A stretch of 64,000 nt of DNA from Diabrotica undecimpunctata (GCF_040954645.1 NC_092804.1:93132862-93196861), one strand, 5' to 3'. Positions 24,452 to 35,646 are shown, counted from the first letter of the stretch. Notes: generated by a model from the letters alone, not told the origin. Program-made: numbers and translations.

Positions 24452-24640
24452 TTCTAATTTTCGGTATAGCACCTTTAGCGCTATGTTCCAATCTGGTCAC
24501 TCTTACTTCTATTTGAGTTATTGTGCCCTCTATCTTAATGAGCTTTTCTAATATCATTTTTAATGCATTGTCGGTTTCTACTTCTTGATGCGACTGTTTT
24601 GTATTGTTTACTACATCACTACTCTACTTTTAATAGAGAA
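24444..24640 (-). pseudogene. C-terminal remnant of Jockey-type ORF1
   Basis: Minus-strand text (EVETDNALKMILEKLIKIEG and on to RVTRLEH) is a short coiled-coil-like tail ending at 24444. Its stop codon overlaps the ORF2 start in the sequence atggctaa, giving an 8-nt overlap of ORF1 and ORF2, an arrangement consistent with coupled translation. Upstream ORF1 is cut off. Confidence 0.65.
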
Positions 24641-24654
24641 GGAATAACAAATTT

Positions 24655-25203
24655 TCACAACCTGTATTACTGGGCACATGACAATCTCCATCTACCGAAA
24701 GAAACATCTCTTCAGTAAAAATTTAGTGTCAACGTTTGGGTAGGAGTTATCGGACGAGAGTTAATAAGACTTTTTGCCAGGCAGATTAAATAGTCAAGTG
24801 TACTTAGACTTTCTAGAGAATGAATTACCACCACTCTTAGAAGATTTACCCCTCGCCCTCAGACGAAGAATGGTGTACCAACATGATGGATGCCCTGTAC
24901 ATTGTGCACGTGATGTTACGGCTTGGTTCAACAATCACTAGGCCAATAGGTGGATCGGACGAACTGGACCGATTTTGTGGCCAGCTAGATCGCCCGATTT
25001 AACACCGTGTGACTACCACATCTGGGGCAGATTCAAAGAACTATCAAGTTCCAATCCGAACTAGAGCTCATTTATTGGGAAGGATTATCGAAGCAGCTGA
25101 AATTATAAGGGCAGAACTGGGGTTAAAAGTAACCACATCAGAAATACGACGCAGGGCAAGAGCGTGCATTATGAAGGGTGGTTCTCATTTTGAACAACAA
25201 TGA
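24655..25203 (+). pseudogene. IS630/Tc1-mariner-superfamily transposase, C-terminal part
   Basis: Fragments in alternating frames: YYWAHDNLHLPKETSLQ, VNVWVGVIGRELI, LPLALRRRMVYQHDGCPVHCARDVTAWF (second catalytic D in HDG), then WIGRTGPILWPARSPDLTPCDY (third catalytic region) and the tail EIRRRARACIMKGGSHFEQ. This arrangement is seen in a widespread insect transposase group. At least two frameshifts and several stops. The N-terminal DNA-binding part is missing. Confidence 0.8.
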
Positions 25204-25382
25204 GTGTTTTCTGAAATTTATGTACATACTTAATAAGACATAATAAATTTTGCAAAAAGTATGATGTCACGTTGTTGTGTTTTACCTTTCGTACCCGTTT
25301 CATTAATGAAGGTTTTTTTAACAATGCATTAAGATTCAACGAAGGCTTTTTGCAATTTAAGCAAGTAATTCGTGAGGCATTT

Positions 25383-25384
<2 letters not shown>

Positions 25385-25466
<82 letters not shown>
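25385..25466. repeat. (TA)n microsatellite, left of a Tc1 element
   Basis: Almost pure TA dinucleotides with a few substitutions, abutting the left TIR of the Tc1-like element at 25467. Confidence 0.97.
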
Positions 25467-25471
<5 letters not shown>

Positions 25472-26937
25472 GTCCAAAAGTTTGGAATATTGGAATATTT
25501 CATCTCTTTATTGATTTTTATATATAAAATCTTCTGAATAGTTAAACATCATTTTGTTTCAATTCTCAACAATACTAAATAAATCTCAAAACCAGATAAG
25601 CGATATGCGAAAAAAATATTTATTTTCTTGGAGTGAAAAACTTACAATGTAGAACTTACATTTAAAAATAAATTAGTATAGAAAAAAATAATTTTTAATA
25701 AAACTAATAATAAGTATTTCCTCCATTGGCCTGTATGCAAGCCTGTAGGCGATTTGAAATGCTGCCGATTAACTGGTCGAGCTGGGCTTGCGGAATTCTA
25801 TCCCACTCTTCACGAGCAGCATCTTTAAGTTCTCGAAGTGTAATAGGGGGATTGTTTCGCTTCTTAATGAGCGTGTTTTGAGAATGTCTCAAGCATGTTC
25901 AATAATGTTAATGTCGGGGGAATTCGAGGGCTACTGTAATGTAGATATTCCTTCTTCTTCAAGAAAATTTTGTACTGCTGATGTTCGATGAGGAGGTGGG
26001 TTGTCATGCATAAACACAAATTCATCACCTACTGTACCTCGGAATAGACGTACGACAAAATTTAAAACTTCCTTGATGTATACAGCACCAGTGACTCTTC
26101 TCTCCAGAACCAGCAGTGACGTCCGTGTACCACTCATAATACCACCCCAAACCATAATACTGCCACCTTCAAATGGGACACGCGGTTTAGCTGTTTCTAG
26201 AGGGCCTTGTCGTCCTGGGGCCCTCCAAACCAGTGTTCTTCGCGAATCAGATACCAAGTCGATTTTTGACTCATCAGAGAACATCACGTTATTCCAGTTA
26301 GGATCATGATGCACCATTTCTCTAGCCCATTGCAACCTTAGTATTTTGTGTTGGTAGGTTAGTTTAGGAACCCGTAGCGGTCTTCTACGATACAAATTTA
26401 CCGCATTTTGTCTGCGTGTTATTATTTGCCGTAATATATTCAGTCCTTGAAGCCTAGAAATTTCTCTGGATATACCACTTGTAGATTCCAGACGATTTCT
26501 ACGAGCTATAAATGTTATTTGCCGGTCTTGTGCTGCTGTTGTACATCAATTTCTACCACTTGGGGACGATCCTTAACGTCATTTGTATCTTGGAATTTTT
26601 TTTTAATTTTCGATACAGCACTCTAAGTAACATTAGCAATATTCGCGATATAACTTTGACTAAAGTCCTGTTGTAACAAAGCAATTACTCTGGATCTGTC
26701 AAAATAAGATATCACGTTTTTAGGCATTTTTAAACGGCTCAATTCAAATTTAAACAAAGACTGAAATAATGTGGAAATACGCTAATCAGTTGAATGTGAC
26801 CAAAATCATACAAAAAGGATTCAAATTTTTTATCATTTTCATTTAATAACCGTCTAGAATGAATATCAACAACAGTTTTAAAACCACCATAGGGGGAGAT
26901 ATATTATTTGTACGTATTCCAAATTTTTGGACATGTG
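25467..26937 (-). mobile_element. Tc1-like transposon inserted in a (TA)n tract
   Basis: Ends are catatgtccaaaagtttgg on the left and, reverse complemented, cacatgtccaaaaatttgg on the right, a diverged TIR pair. Both sides are (TA)n, consistent with the TA target of this superfamily. The enclosed transposase is on the minus strand. Confidence 0.8.
25704..26727 (-). pseudogene. Tc1-like transposase (DD34E type)
   Basis: Minus strand, starting at 26727 (MPKNVISYFDRSRVIALLQQ), with a helix-turn-helix N-terminal part interrupted by stops near 26630 and 26480. The catalytic core is in frame at 26395-25931: VMFSDESKIDL (first D), GGSIMVWGGIM, FMHDNPPPHRTS (second D). After a break near 25910 the C-terminus continues (LRELKDAAREEWDRIPQ, LIGSISNRLQACIQANGG) to 25704. 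The third-acid block before that break is damaged. Total span of about 340 codons is normal for the family. Confidence 0.9.
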
Positions 26938-26939
26938 TG

Positions 26940-27479
<540 letters not shown>

Positions 27480-27553
27480 TACTCTCCAAAATTAACGCCC
27501 GACCTCAACTCTACCATAATTATTATTAAGCTATTTTTCTTGTGTATCCTTGA

Positions 27554-28342
27554 ATCATCATCATCAATTAGCCTATACTTGTCCACTGCTGAACGTAGGC
27601 CTCTCGTAAAATTTTCCACCTATTTCTATCTTGAGCTTCTTGCATCCAGTTTCTGGTGATGCGCTTGGTATTATCCGTACGTCTAGTCGGTGGTCGTCCT
27701 CTGCTTCGATATACCTCTTGCCTTGGTCGCCATTCCAGAATCTTTCTGGTCCACCTATCATCCGTTAATCTGGCAACATGTCCGGCCCAAGCCCATTTAG
27801 CAATGGCTATTTTTTCAACTGCATCTGTGACTCCTGTTCTTCTTCTTATTTCTAGAATTGGTACTTTATCTCTGATGGTAATACCTAATATTGTTCTTTC
27901 CATAGCGCGTTGTGTAACTCTTATTTTGTCTATTATTCTTTTTGTCACAGTCAGTGTTTTTGCACCATATGTAAGAACTGGTAAAACGCACTGGTTAAAA
28001 ACCTTTCTTTTTAAATAAACTGGGATAATAGACTTCCAAAGGCAGCCCATGTGAGTCCTATCCTTCTTTGTATTTCAGTTGTCTGATTATCTCGTCCTAA
28101 GTGAATCTCATGCCCTAGATATTTGTAAGCTATTACTTGGTCGATGCTATGGCTTTCAATCAGAATTTTACCGCTTACTACAAGGTTGGTCATAAATTTT
28201 GTCTTTAAGGTGTTAATTTTAAGACCAATTGTTTTTGACACTTTATAGAGCGTGTGCAGCATTTTTGTAGCTTTATTAACTCTATCAGATATTAAAACGA
28301 TGTCATCAGCAAATCTTAGGTGGTTCAGATCTTCCCCATTTA
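27554..28342 (-). pseudogene. 5'-truncated RTE-type LINE with 9-bp target duplication
   Basis: The host sequence tatccttga is present at 27545-27553 and 28343-28351. Minus-strand coding: LNHLRFADDIVLIS at the right end, then KINTLKTKFMTN and YKYLGHEIHLGRDNQTTEIQ (28262-28011), and the C-terminal domain at 28050-27568 (VLPVLTYGAKTLTVTKR, WAGHVARLTDDRWT, RGRPPTRRTDNTKR, NWMQEAQDRNRWK). It finishes at the left with a (GATGAT)n-type tail. Truncated inside the RT; one frameshift near 28015-28050. Otherwise well preserved, so fairly young. Confidence 0.9.
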
Positions 28343-28679
28343 TATCCTTGATTGCATTTCAATAAATTTTGTTGTTCATTGCAGACTTATTTCTAAGTAA
28401 TTACTGTATTAATGATTTCTGGGAAGTGTCAACATTTCACCTAGATACGAGGTGTAAAAATAAATTTGATACTTCATCCTATTTTGGAATACCCTGTGGA
28501 ATTTACTTAAAGCAAATGCTACATCTTAATATTAATACTTTAAAAAAGTTTAAATTTTTTTTTTCACCATTTTCGTAAAAAAATCATCGATATCTTTATT
28601 ATCAAAAAAGAAAAGTATGTTCAAAGCATAACGTGACTTTATTGAATTGTAAAAATTCAATATTCAATTTAAGAAATCT

Positions 28680-28753
28680 GAGCAGAGATGAATGTGTTCA
28701 GGCAATTACTTTAGCTGATGTAGGGTTACGTTATCGTGAAATAGGCTTGAGGT
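28680..28753 (+). pseudogene. Tc1 transposase N-terminus (piece 1)
   Basis: LRNLSRDECVQAITLADVGL and YREIGLR, the first helix-turn-helix of a Tc1 transposase, interrupted by the gypsy LTR at 28754. Continues at 32701. Confidence 0.75.
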
Positions 28754-28902
28754 TGTCCTGTGGTCTGTGAACTGTGTTTGTCATTTGTCATCTTAGTTTT
28801 AGTTAATGTCATATGTAATTGTCATGTTATTCATTCAAACAAAACAATGCTAATTTCTTGTATATTAAAACCTAGTTTATAAAGGTTTTGCATTTCATTA
28901 CA
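28754..28902 (+). repeat. 5' LTR of the gypsy element
   Basis: Begins tgtcctgtgg and ends tttcattaca (TG...CA), 149 bp. Identical by eye to 32554-32700 except that the 3' copy lacks the last two bases. Very short for a Ty3/gypsy LTR. Confidence 0.92.
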
Positions 28903-28920
28903 ATTTAATATACAAGAAAT
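28853..28920 (+). promoter_or_regulatory. Candidate self-priming site: PBS complementary to the element's own LTR
   Basis: The 17 nt at 28904-28920 (tttaatatacaagaaat), starting 2 nt after the LTR, are the exact reverse complement of 28853-28869 (atttcttgtatattaaa) inside the LTR. I see no match to a tRNA 3' end of the usual TGG-start form. In Tf1/sushi-type elements the first bases of the transcript fold back onto the PBS to prime reverse transcription. The leader is only 25 nt before the gag ATG at 28928. Confidence 0.6.
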
Positions 28921-28927
28921 ATCAAAT

Positions 28928-31438
28928 ATGGATAAGCTACTACGACCATACAGATTCGATGCAGATCCTAACTCTCCTAGATCGTCTCAAGAATGGATGC
29001 ATTGGAAAGCTACATTTAAAAACTTTATTTCCTCTGTGATTGATGTTTCAGAGGAGGAGAAATTCAAACTACTGGTAAATTACGTGAGCAACAATATCTA
29101 TGAACTCATCTCTGATTGTAGAAAGTATTCTGAAGCCAAAAGTATTCTCGAAGCAGCTTTTGTTAAACCCAAAAATGAAATTTTTGCCAGACATATCCTA
29201 ATGACAAAAAAACAACAAACTGGTGAAAACATAGGTCAATACGTTCAACATCTTAAAGTGCTTTCCAAAGACTGTAATTTTCTAGCCGTTTCTGCAGACC
29301 AAAATAGAGAAGATTATATAAGAGACTCTTTTATTAATGGCATTCTTTCTAATTACATAAGACAACGTTTACTAGAAAACAACACTATTACTCTGCAAGA
29401 TGCCATAGTGAAAGCCCAGTCTCTGGAGTCAGCTTCAAAACACTCTGAGGCTTATACAACTCCTGTACAAATTATTAATGCAATTTCTTCCGAAACCAGA
29501 GAGCACACTAATTATACTTCTGCTGCTGTGAAAAGTTGGAAATGTTACTTTTGTGGATCAACTGAAAGGCATCCTCGTAGCCTATGCCCTGCTAGAGACA
29601 AAGTTTGTAAGAAATGCTCGAAAGTTGGACATTTTTCCAAGGTATGTATGCTTCAGATGCCCAATTCAGTATCAGCTGCTGTTTTAGCTACTACTACATC
29701 TAGTTCCAATGTTAGAAATCTTGCTGCTGCCCCTCAATGCTTATCTAAAAGTGTTACTGAGATAAAGGTGAATGGAAATACAACTGAAAGTTTAATAGAC
29801 ACAGGTAGTTCTGAGTCATATATCAGTAAGAATTATGCATTGTCTATAAACGTGAAAACATTTAGAAGTCATGCAAATATAATAATGGCTTCAACAGCAC
29901 TCAGAACGACTATCTCAGGACACTGCTTTGTTAATTTAGAAATAAACGAACATTCCTATAAAAATGTCAAATTATCAATAATTCAAGATTTATGTGCTGA
30001 TGTAGTTATAGGTCATGACTTGCTTAAACAACATTCTTCTCTAGAAATCACTTTTGCTGGCTCAAAAATGCCTTTAGTTATTGATCGTATAGATAACATT
30101 TGTAGTTTGGCATACTTAAATATAGAGCCACCCAAATTATTCTCCAATCTAGAAAATGATTGCAAACCGAGGGCAACTAAATCAAGAAAATTTTCAACTG
30201 AAGATAGAAAATTCATATCTGACGAGATACAGTATCTGCTATTGAATGGAATCATAGAAGAAAGCAACTCTCCTTGGCGTGCACAAGTACTTATTACAAA
30301 AAGTGAAACACACAAAAAGCGAATGGTGGTAGATTATTCACAAACGATTAATAAATTTACTTACTTAGATGCCTATCCTCTCCCAGATGTTGAAGATATT
30401 GTTAGAAAAGTAGCAAGATCTTCTGTCTTCAGTACTATTGATCTTAAAAATGCATACCATCAAATTCGAATCAAAAATGAAGAGAAAATATACACTGCTT
30501 TTGAAGCCAACGGCCAACTATACCAATTTTGCCTGATTACTTTTGGGGTAACCAACGGAGTGGCTTGTTTTCAAAGGGTTATCGATGGTATTATTAAATC
30601 CGAACATTTAAAAGGTGTATATGCATATCTTGATGACATTACGGTTTGTGGATTAAATCAACAACAACATAATGAAAATCTTAATAAATTTATGGAAGTA
30701 GCGAAGAAATACAATCTAACAATAAATCAAAATAAAAGTTCTTATACACTAAATTCAATCAAACTTTTGGGTTATCAAATAGAAAATCAGACCTTAAAAC
30801 CTGATCCTGAAAGACTTGAACCATTAAAGAAGTTACTCTTACCAAACGATTCACAATCACTTAAGAGAGCTGTCGGAATGTTTGCACATTATTCCAAATT
30901 TATCCCACAATTTTCAGAAAAGATACAAAAACTAGTCACATGCAATACTTTTCCTTTAACAGAACAAGCAGCTGAAGCTTTCCAAATTCTTAAATCTGAA
31001 ATTATTTCTTCAGCCGTTACTACGATTGATGACAAGATTCCTTTTATCGTTGAATCTGATGCTTCAGATTTTTGTATTGCTGCTTCTCTTAGCCAAGGAG
31101 GAAGACCTGTTGCTTTCTTTTCAAGAACATTATCAAAAAGTGAAAGAAATCATTCATCTGTGGCAAAAGAGGCTTATGCAATAGTGGAAGCTCTTAGAAA
31201 ATGGAGACATTTCTTGATAGGTAAAGATTTTCGACTTATAACTGATCAAAAGTCTGTCTCTTTTATGTTCAATATGCGCCACACTAGTAAGATAAAAAAT
31301 GAGAAGATTATCAGATGGCGCCTTGAATTATCATGCTACAGTTTCGATATTCAGTACCGACCAGGAGTTGAGAATGTGAGTGCCAGATACTTTCTCACGA
31401 GTGAGCTGTTCAATAAATCCTCGACCAAGTCTATTTGA
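28928..31438 (+). CDS. Gypsy Gag-Pol polyprotein (gag, protease, RT, RNase H)
   Basis: Single ORF of 836 codons. Residues 1-200: gag. About 206-240: two zinc knuckles, the second CKKCSKVGHFSKVC of the CX2CX4HX4C form. About 290: protease with LIDTGSSESYIS. About 430-640: reverse transcriptase, with VVDYSQTINKFT, DLKNAYHQIRI and the catalytic YLDD in YAYLDDITVCG. About 700-810: RNase H (ESDASDFCIAASLSQGG, AKEAYAIVEALRKWRHFL). There is no frame break between gag and pol. The frame ends prematurely near 31380 by a one-base change, so integrase lies in other frames. It starts at the ATG nearest the LTR. If the break is a sequence error the element could be intact. Confidence 0.95.
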   Translation: MDKLLRPYRFDADPNSPRSSQEWMHWKATFKNFISSVIDVSEEEKFKLLVNYVSNNIYELISDCRKYSEAKSILEAAFVKPKNEIFARHILMTKKQQTGENIGQYVQHLKVLSKDCNFLAVSADQNREDYIRDSFINGILSNYIRQRLLENNTITLQDAIVKAQSLESASKHSEAYTTPVQIINAISSETREHTNYTSAAVKSWKCYFCGSTERHPRSLCPARDKVCKKCSKVGHFSKVCMLQMPNSVSAAVLATTTSSSNVRNLAAAPQCLSKSVTEIKVNGNTTESLIDTGSSESYISKNYALSINVKTFRSHANIIMASTALRTTISGHCFVNLEINEHSYKNVKLSIIQDLCADVVIGHDLLKQHSSLEITFAGSKMPLVIDRIDNICSLAYLNIEPPKLFSNLENDCKPRATKSRKFSTEDRKFISDEIQYLLLNGIIEESNSPWRAQVLITKSETHKKRMVVDYSQTINKFTYLDAYPLPDVEDIVRKVARSSVFSTIDLKNAYHQIRIKNEEKIYTAFEANGQLYQFCLITFGVTNGVACFQRVIDGIIKSEHLKGVYAYLDDITVCGLNQQQHNENLNKFMEVAKKYNLTINQNKSSYTLNSIKLLGYQIENQTLKPDPERLEPLKKLLLPNDSQSLKRAVGMFAHYSKFIPQFSEKIQKLVTCNTFPLTEQAAEAFQILKSEIISSAVTTIDDKIPFIVESDASDFCIAASLSQGGRPVAFFSRTLSKSERNHSSVAKEAYAIVEALRKWRHFLIGKDFRLITDQKSVSFMFNMRHTSKIKNEKIIRWRLELSCYSFDIQYRPGVENVSARYFLTSELFNKSSTKSI

Positions 31439-32540
31439 ACTACATCAATCCTTGTGTCATCCAGGAATCACCAGAATGGTCCATTGGATAAAGACACGTA
31501 ACTTACCATATACTATTGATAAAGTCCGTGAAATGACCAATCGCTGTCCTATCTGTGCAGAAATAAAACCAAAGTTTTTAAAAACTCAAGGGGAGATTAA
31601 TTAAAGCTACTTCGTCTTTTGAAAGATTGTCTCTGGATTTTAAAGGACCGCTTCCATCTAGATCTCATAACAAATATATCCTAACAATTGTTGACGAATA
31701 TTCTCGATTCCCCTTTGTATATCCATGTCAAGATGTTTCAGCGAAAACTTTTGTGAAGTGTCTTACAAACTTATTCTCTTTATTTGGAATGCCTAGTTAT
31801 ATCCATTCAGATCAAGGGGGGGGCATTTATGTCTCAAGAAGTCAAAACATTTCTCCATTCACAAGGAATACCTACAAGCCGAACAACATCTTAAAATCCT
31901 GAAGGCAATGGCCAGACAGAAAGATATAATGGAAAGAATTATATGGAAAACTATTTCTCTTGATTTAAAATCTAAACATTTAAAAACTGAACAGTGGGAA
32001 GAAGTAGTTGAGATAGCTCTTCATTCAATTCGTTCTCTTTTGTGTACATCTACAAACAGTCTCCCTCATGAGCGAATGTTTCATCATTCCAGAAAAGCTA
32101 TAAATGGAGCTGCGCTTCCTTCATGGTTGATAACCCCCGGAAAAGTATTTATGAAAAAAAATGTGAGGCAGTCCAAATATAAACCCCTCGTTGAAGAAGT
32201 ACAGCTAATTGAAGCAAATCCAAACTATGCTGTTGTTAGACGTGAAGATGGTAAAGAAACAACAGTAGCCTAAGACAACTTCACCACGAGGAGATGCATC
32301 TCTACTGGACTGTGTTAGTGGATCGGAATCTGCGGTTTCTAATGAACAGTTTATCAAAGATCCACCAAGCCCTAGATTGAGTATATGTGAGGAAAATCCA
32401 AATATTTCTCCTGTTAACGTTCTGGAAGATCAAGGTAATATTGAAAGTGTTTTAAAGGAAGAAAATAAAGACAGTCTTATTAGAAGAGGTACCAGGGAAA
32501 GAAACACTCCTGCTTAGCTTAAAGACTTTGTTCAAAAATA
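31380..32540 (+). pseudogene. Gypsy integrase and C-terminal tail, frame-shifted
   Basis: Zinc-binding part at 31380-31604 (LHQSLCHPGITRMVHW, CPICAEIKPKF: H-H-C-C), catalytic core at 31627-31830 (SLDFKGPLPS, first D; YIHSDQGG, second D), then a break at a run of seven G (about 31815-31821), and 31908-32273. A further frame to 32518 reads RRGTRERNTPA, a common gypsy C-terminal signature. Breaks coincide with cc, gggg and ggggggg runs. Confidence 0.9.
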
Positions 32541-32553
32541 AAGTTCGGGTGAA

Positions 32554-32700
32554 TGTCCTGTGGTCTGTGAACTGTGTTTGTCATTTGTCATCTTAGTTTT
32601 AGTTAATGTCATATGTAATTGTCATGTTATTCATTCAAACAAAACAATGCTAATTTCTTGTATATTAAAACCTAGTTTATAAAGGTTTTGCATTTCATTA
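32554..32700 (+). repeat. 3' LTR of the gypsy element
   Basis: Identical to the 5' LTR over 147 bp. Preceded by a weak purine-rich stretch (cgggtgaa). Confidence 0.92.
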
Positions 32701-33118
32701 GAGCGGTTAGAGGTATCTCATACCACAATACCACGAGTCATTCAACGTTTTCGAGAAACAAATAACCATACGAAACGGCGTGAACAAGGAAGAGGAAAAC
32801 TTACAACACCACGACAAGATCAGTTTATCAGGCTTCGTGCTATAAAAGAACGTTTTCTTACAATGAGACATTTACAAATACACGTGACAAATGTTCATAA
32901 TATTCAAATTAGTAGAAACACTATACAAAGGCGTCTTGCTGAACAAGATCTGCATATAAGGATACTAGTCAGAGCTTTAAACGTTAATCATTGTAGAAGT
33001 AGATTACAATTTTCCAGAGAGCACCTTGACTGGAATGTTGATGACTGGGAGTACGTGTTGTTCACTAATGAATCGTGGTATTGCTTATATAGCTCAGTGT
33101 GAGAGTTGATCGACGGCC
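32701..33118 (+). pseudogene. Tc1 transposase middle part (piece 2)
   Basis: Continues piece 1: ERLEVSHTTIPRVIQRFRET (second helix-turn-helix), RRLAEQDLHIRILVRALNVN, FSREHLDWNVDDWEYVLFTNES, the last being the first catalytic block (DES changed to NES). Interrupted at 33118 by an RTE insertion. Confidence 0.88.
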
Positions 33119-33129
33119 AAGAGAACGCT

Positions 33130-34556
33130 TCTTCTTCTTCACGTGCCATCTCCGCGACGGAGGTTGGCAATCATCATGGCTATTCTGATCTTAGATGCTG
33201 CTGCTCTGAATAGTTCAATTGATGTGCATCCGTACCATTCCCTCAAGTTACGCAACCATGAGATTCTTCTTCTTCCTACACTTCTCTTGCCCTGGATTTT
33301 CCCTTGTATAATCAATTGAAGTAGGTTGTATCTCTCATTACGCATAACATGCCCCAAGTATTGCAGCTTTCGTGTCTTGATGGTTTCCAATACTTCCATT
33401 CTTTTGTTGATTCTTCTCATGACTTCGTTGTTTGTTACATGCTCGGTCCATGATATCTTCAGGATTCTTCTATACACCCACATTTCAAATGCTTCCAACT
33501 TTTTAGCAGTCGACGCGTTAAGTGTCCATGCTTCTATCCCATAAAGCAGAGTCGAGAAAATATAACACCTTGCCAGCCTAACTCTCAAGTCCAATTTTAG
33601 TTCTCTTGCACAAAGTACCTTTCTCATTTTATTGAAGTTTGTACGTGCTTTCTCTATTCGAACTTTGATTTCTTTGGAGTAATCGTTTGTGTGATTAATT
33701 ATTGTGCCAAGATAGTGGTAGTTTTCAACTTGTTCTAAAGCACGTAATTGTCAGGCTTTCACCATTATTTTGGGTTTTTGATATCCCCATAAATTTGGTT
33801 TTCTTGGTGTTTATTGATAATTCATATTCTTCTTCATACTCAACTATCTTGTTCATTAACTTTTGGAGGTTGTCTGTTATTATGATAGTATCGTCCGCAT
33901 ATCTAATGTTGTTAATTGGTGTTCCATTGACCTTGATTCCTGCTGTTTCTCCCTCAAGAGCTCTTTTCATAATTTCTTCAGAGTATGCATTGAATAGTAG
34001 TGGTGACAATACACACCCCTGTCGCACCCCTCTTTTAACTTCGAACTCTTCTGATATGTGTTCATTAATGCGTACGTGTGCCTGCTGTTTATAATATAGA
34101 TTTGTTATAATTCGAAGGTCATTGTGTTGTAGTTGTTTTGCTTTGAGGATGTCCATTAGCTCTTTTTGGCGGACTTTGTCGAAAGCTTTGTTGTAGTCTA
34201 TGAAACAGACGTGCATATATTGGTTCACATCTAAGCATCTCTGGATTAGTACGTTGAATGCAAATAGAGCTTCACGGGTATCTACGCCATTACGGAATCC
34301 AAATTGAGTTTCTTCAATATCCATATCAAGTGTTTTGTAAATGCGTTTATGAATGATCTTTAAAAACAATTTAAGTATGTGAGACATCAGGCTTATGGTG
34401 GTCGGTGCATTCTCTAGCATTTTTCTTTTTTGGGGGACAAATGAATGTTGAGGTCAACCATTCGTTAGGTATGACACCCGATTGATAAATTTTATTAAAA
34501 AGCTTTAAGAGGACATCAATGTCCTCATTTTCTATTATTTTAAGGATATCAATAGG
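33130..34556 (-). pseudogene. 5'-truncated RTE-type LINE with 12-bp target duplication
   Basis: Target caagagaacgct at 33118-33129 and 34557-34568. Minus-strand coding from the right: 34574-34371 (DVLLKLFNKIYQSGVIPNEW), 34420-33725 with RT core (TISLMSHILKLF, QFGFRNGVDTREALFAF, FIDYNKAFDKV, RGVRQGCVLSPLLFN, IRYADDTIIIT with the catalytic pair intact), then 33627-33139 with the C-terminal domain (YGIEAWTLNAS, LKISWTEHVTNNEVM, YLGHVMRNE, GRRRISWLRNLREW, LFRAAASKIRIAMM). Left edge is a (GAAGAA)n tail. Two frame breaks only. Confidence 0.92.
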
Positions 34557-34568
34557 CAAGAGAACGCT

Positions 34569-35107
34569 ACGCACAGTGTAATATATGACCTATTACTTTA
34601 TTCAATGGTGGATCTGTGATGGTTTGGGAAGGGATATCTCTTACAGTGCAAACAGACCTTGATGCTTTACGAAGAGGTTTCTTAACAGGTGAAAGGTATA
34701 TTACAGACATTTTGTCTAACCATGTATATTTGCTCCCATAACCTACTACCCTACTGCTAACCATACCATTTGCTCCTTACGTAGGAAATAATTTTCTTTT
34801 AATGCAAGATCACGCTCGACCACATGTTGCACGCGTAGTTCGCAAATATTAGGAAGAAGTTGGAATACAAACCATGAACTGGCCACCCTGCAGCCCTGAT
34901 CTCAATCCCATAGAGAATTTGTGGGATAATATTGATCGTCAACTCAGGAACCGAGAACCACCACCTGTCTCTCTTGACGACATAGAAGTTATGGAGAGAG
35001 AAGTTTGGGATGCAATTGATCAAAACCAAATACGCCGCTTGATTTTAAGTATGCCTCGCCGCTGTGAAGAAGTAATTAGATGTAGAGGTAGAAATACTCG
35101 TTATTAA
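34569..35107 (+). pseudogene. Tc1 transposase C-terminal part (piece 3)
   Basis: GGSVMVWEGISLTV-like text (about 34605), FLLMQDHARPHVARVVRKY (second catalytic D), an in-frame stop, then MNWPPCSPDLNPIENLWDNI (third acid E) and the tail RRCEEVIRCRGRNTRY. Together with pieces 1 and 2 this gives a family-typical length. The stop and the D-to-N change make it inactive. Confidence 0.92.
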
Positions 35108-35582
35108 GTGTTTTTGGGAACGGGGAGTTGTTAAAGAATATTTAGGTTATATTTTCTTAGGCTTTATTTGTATTAAATGTCAATAAAGTTTATGTAAGTA
35201 ATGTTTCCTTTGCTTTAAATGTTGATAAAAACTTGTTACATTTAAAGTTCTGTATAATCTTTGATAATAGAGATATCGAGATAATTTTTTTACGAAAATC
35301 TTAAGAAAGAACAAGTCTATCTCAAAATATTAATAAGATGTAACGTTTATTTCAAATAAACTCCACAGGGTGTTGCAAAAAACAATGAAAAAACACAACT
35401 TTATTTTTACACCATGTATACGGGTAAAACGTTGATATTTTTTAGAAAACATTAATACATTGATTTAATAGAAATAGACCTATAATATGAAAAAAATATC
35501 ATCAAAATAATCATTAGTTCAGAAGAAAAATAGCTTCAAACTTATGGTACATTTAAGTGGTGCGTTAATTTTGGACAGTAGT

Positions 35583-35585
35583 GTA

Positions 35586-35646
<61 letters not shown>
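35583..35646. repeat. (TA)n microsatellite
   Basis: TA tract between the right end of the long-TIR Tc1 element and PLE sequence. Confidence 0.97.

Larger units (their letters stand above)
28754..32700 (+). mobile_element. Ty3/gypsy LTR retrotransposon, nearly intact, recent
   Basis: Two identical LTRs flank gag-pol. The flanking target bases are gaggt (left) and gagcg (right), an imperfect 5-bp duplication. It sits inside the Tc1 transposase gene. No env-like ORF is present. LTR identity argues for recent insertion. Confidence 0.9.
27482..35578 (+). mobile_element. Long-TIR Tc1-like element carrying three nested insertions
   Basis: Ends are ctctccaaaattaacg (left) and the reverse complement of ctgtccaaaattaacg (right), each next to TA, with inverted repeats of roughly 400 bp. 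Taking out three insertions (27554-28342, about 28754-32700, 33130-34556) leaves a transposase reading frame on the plus strand in three pieces. The right side abuts a (TA)n tract. Confidence 0.8.
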
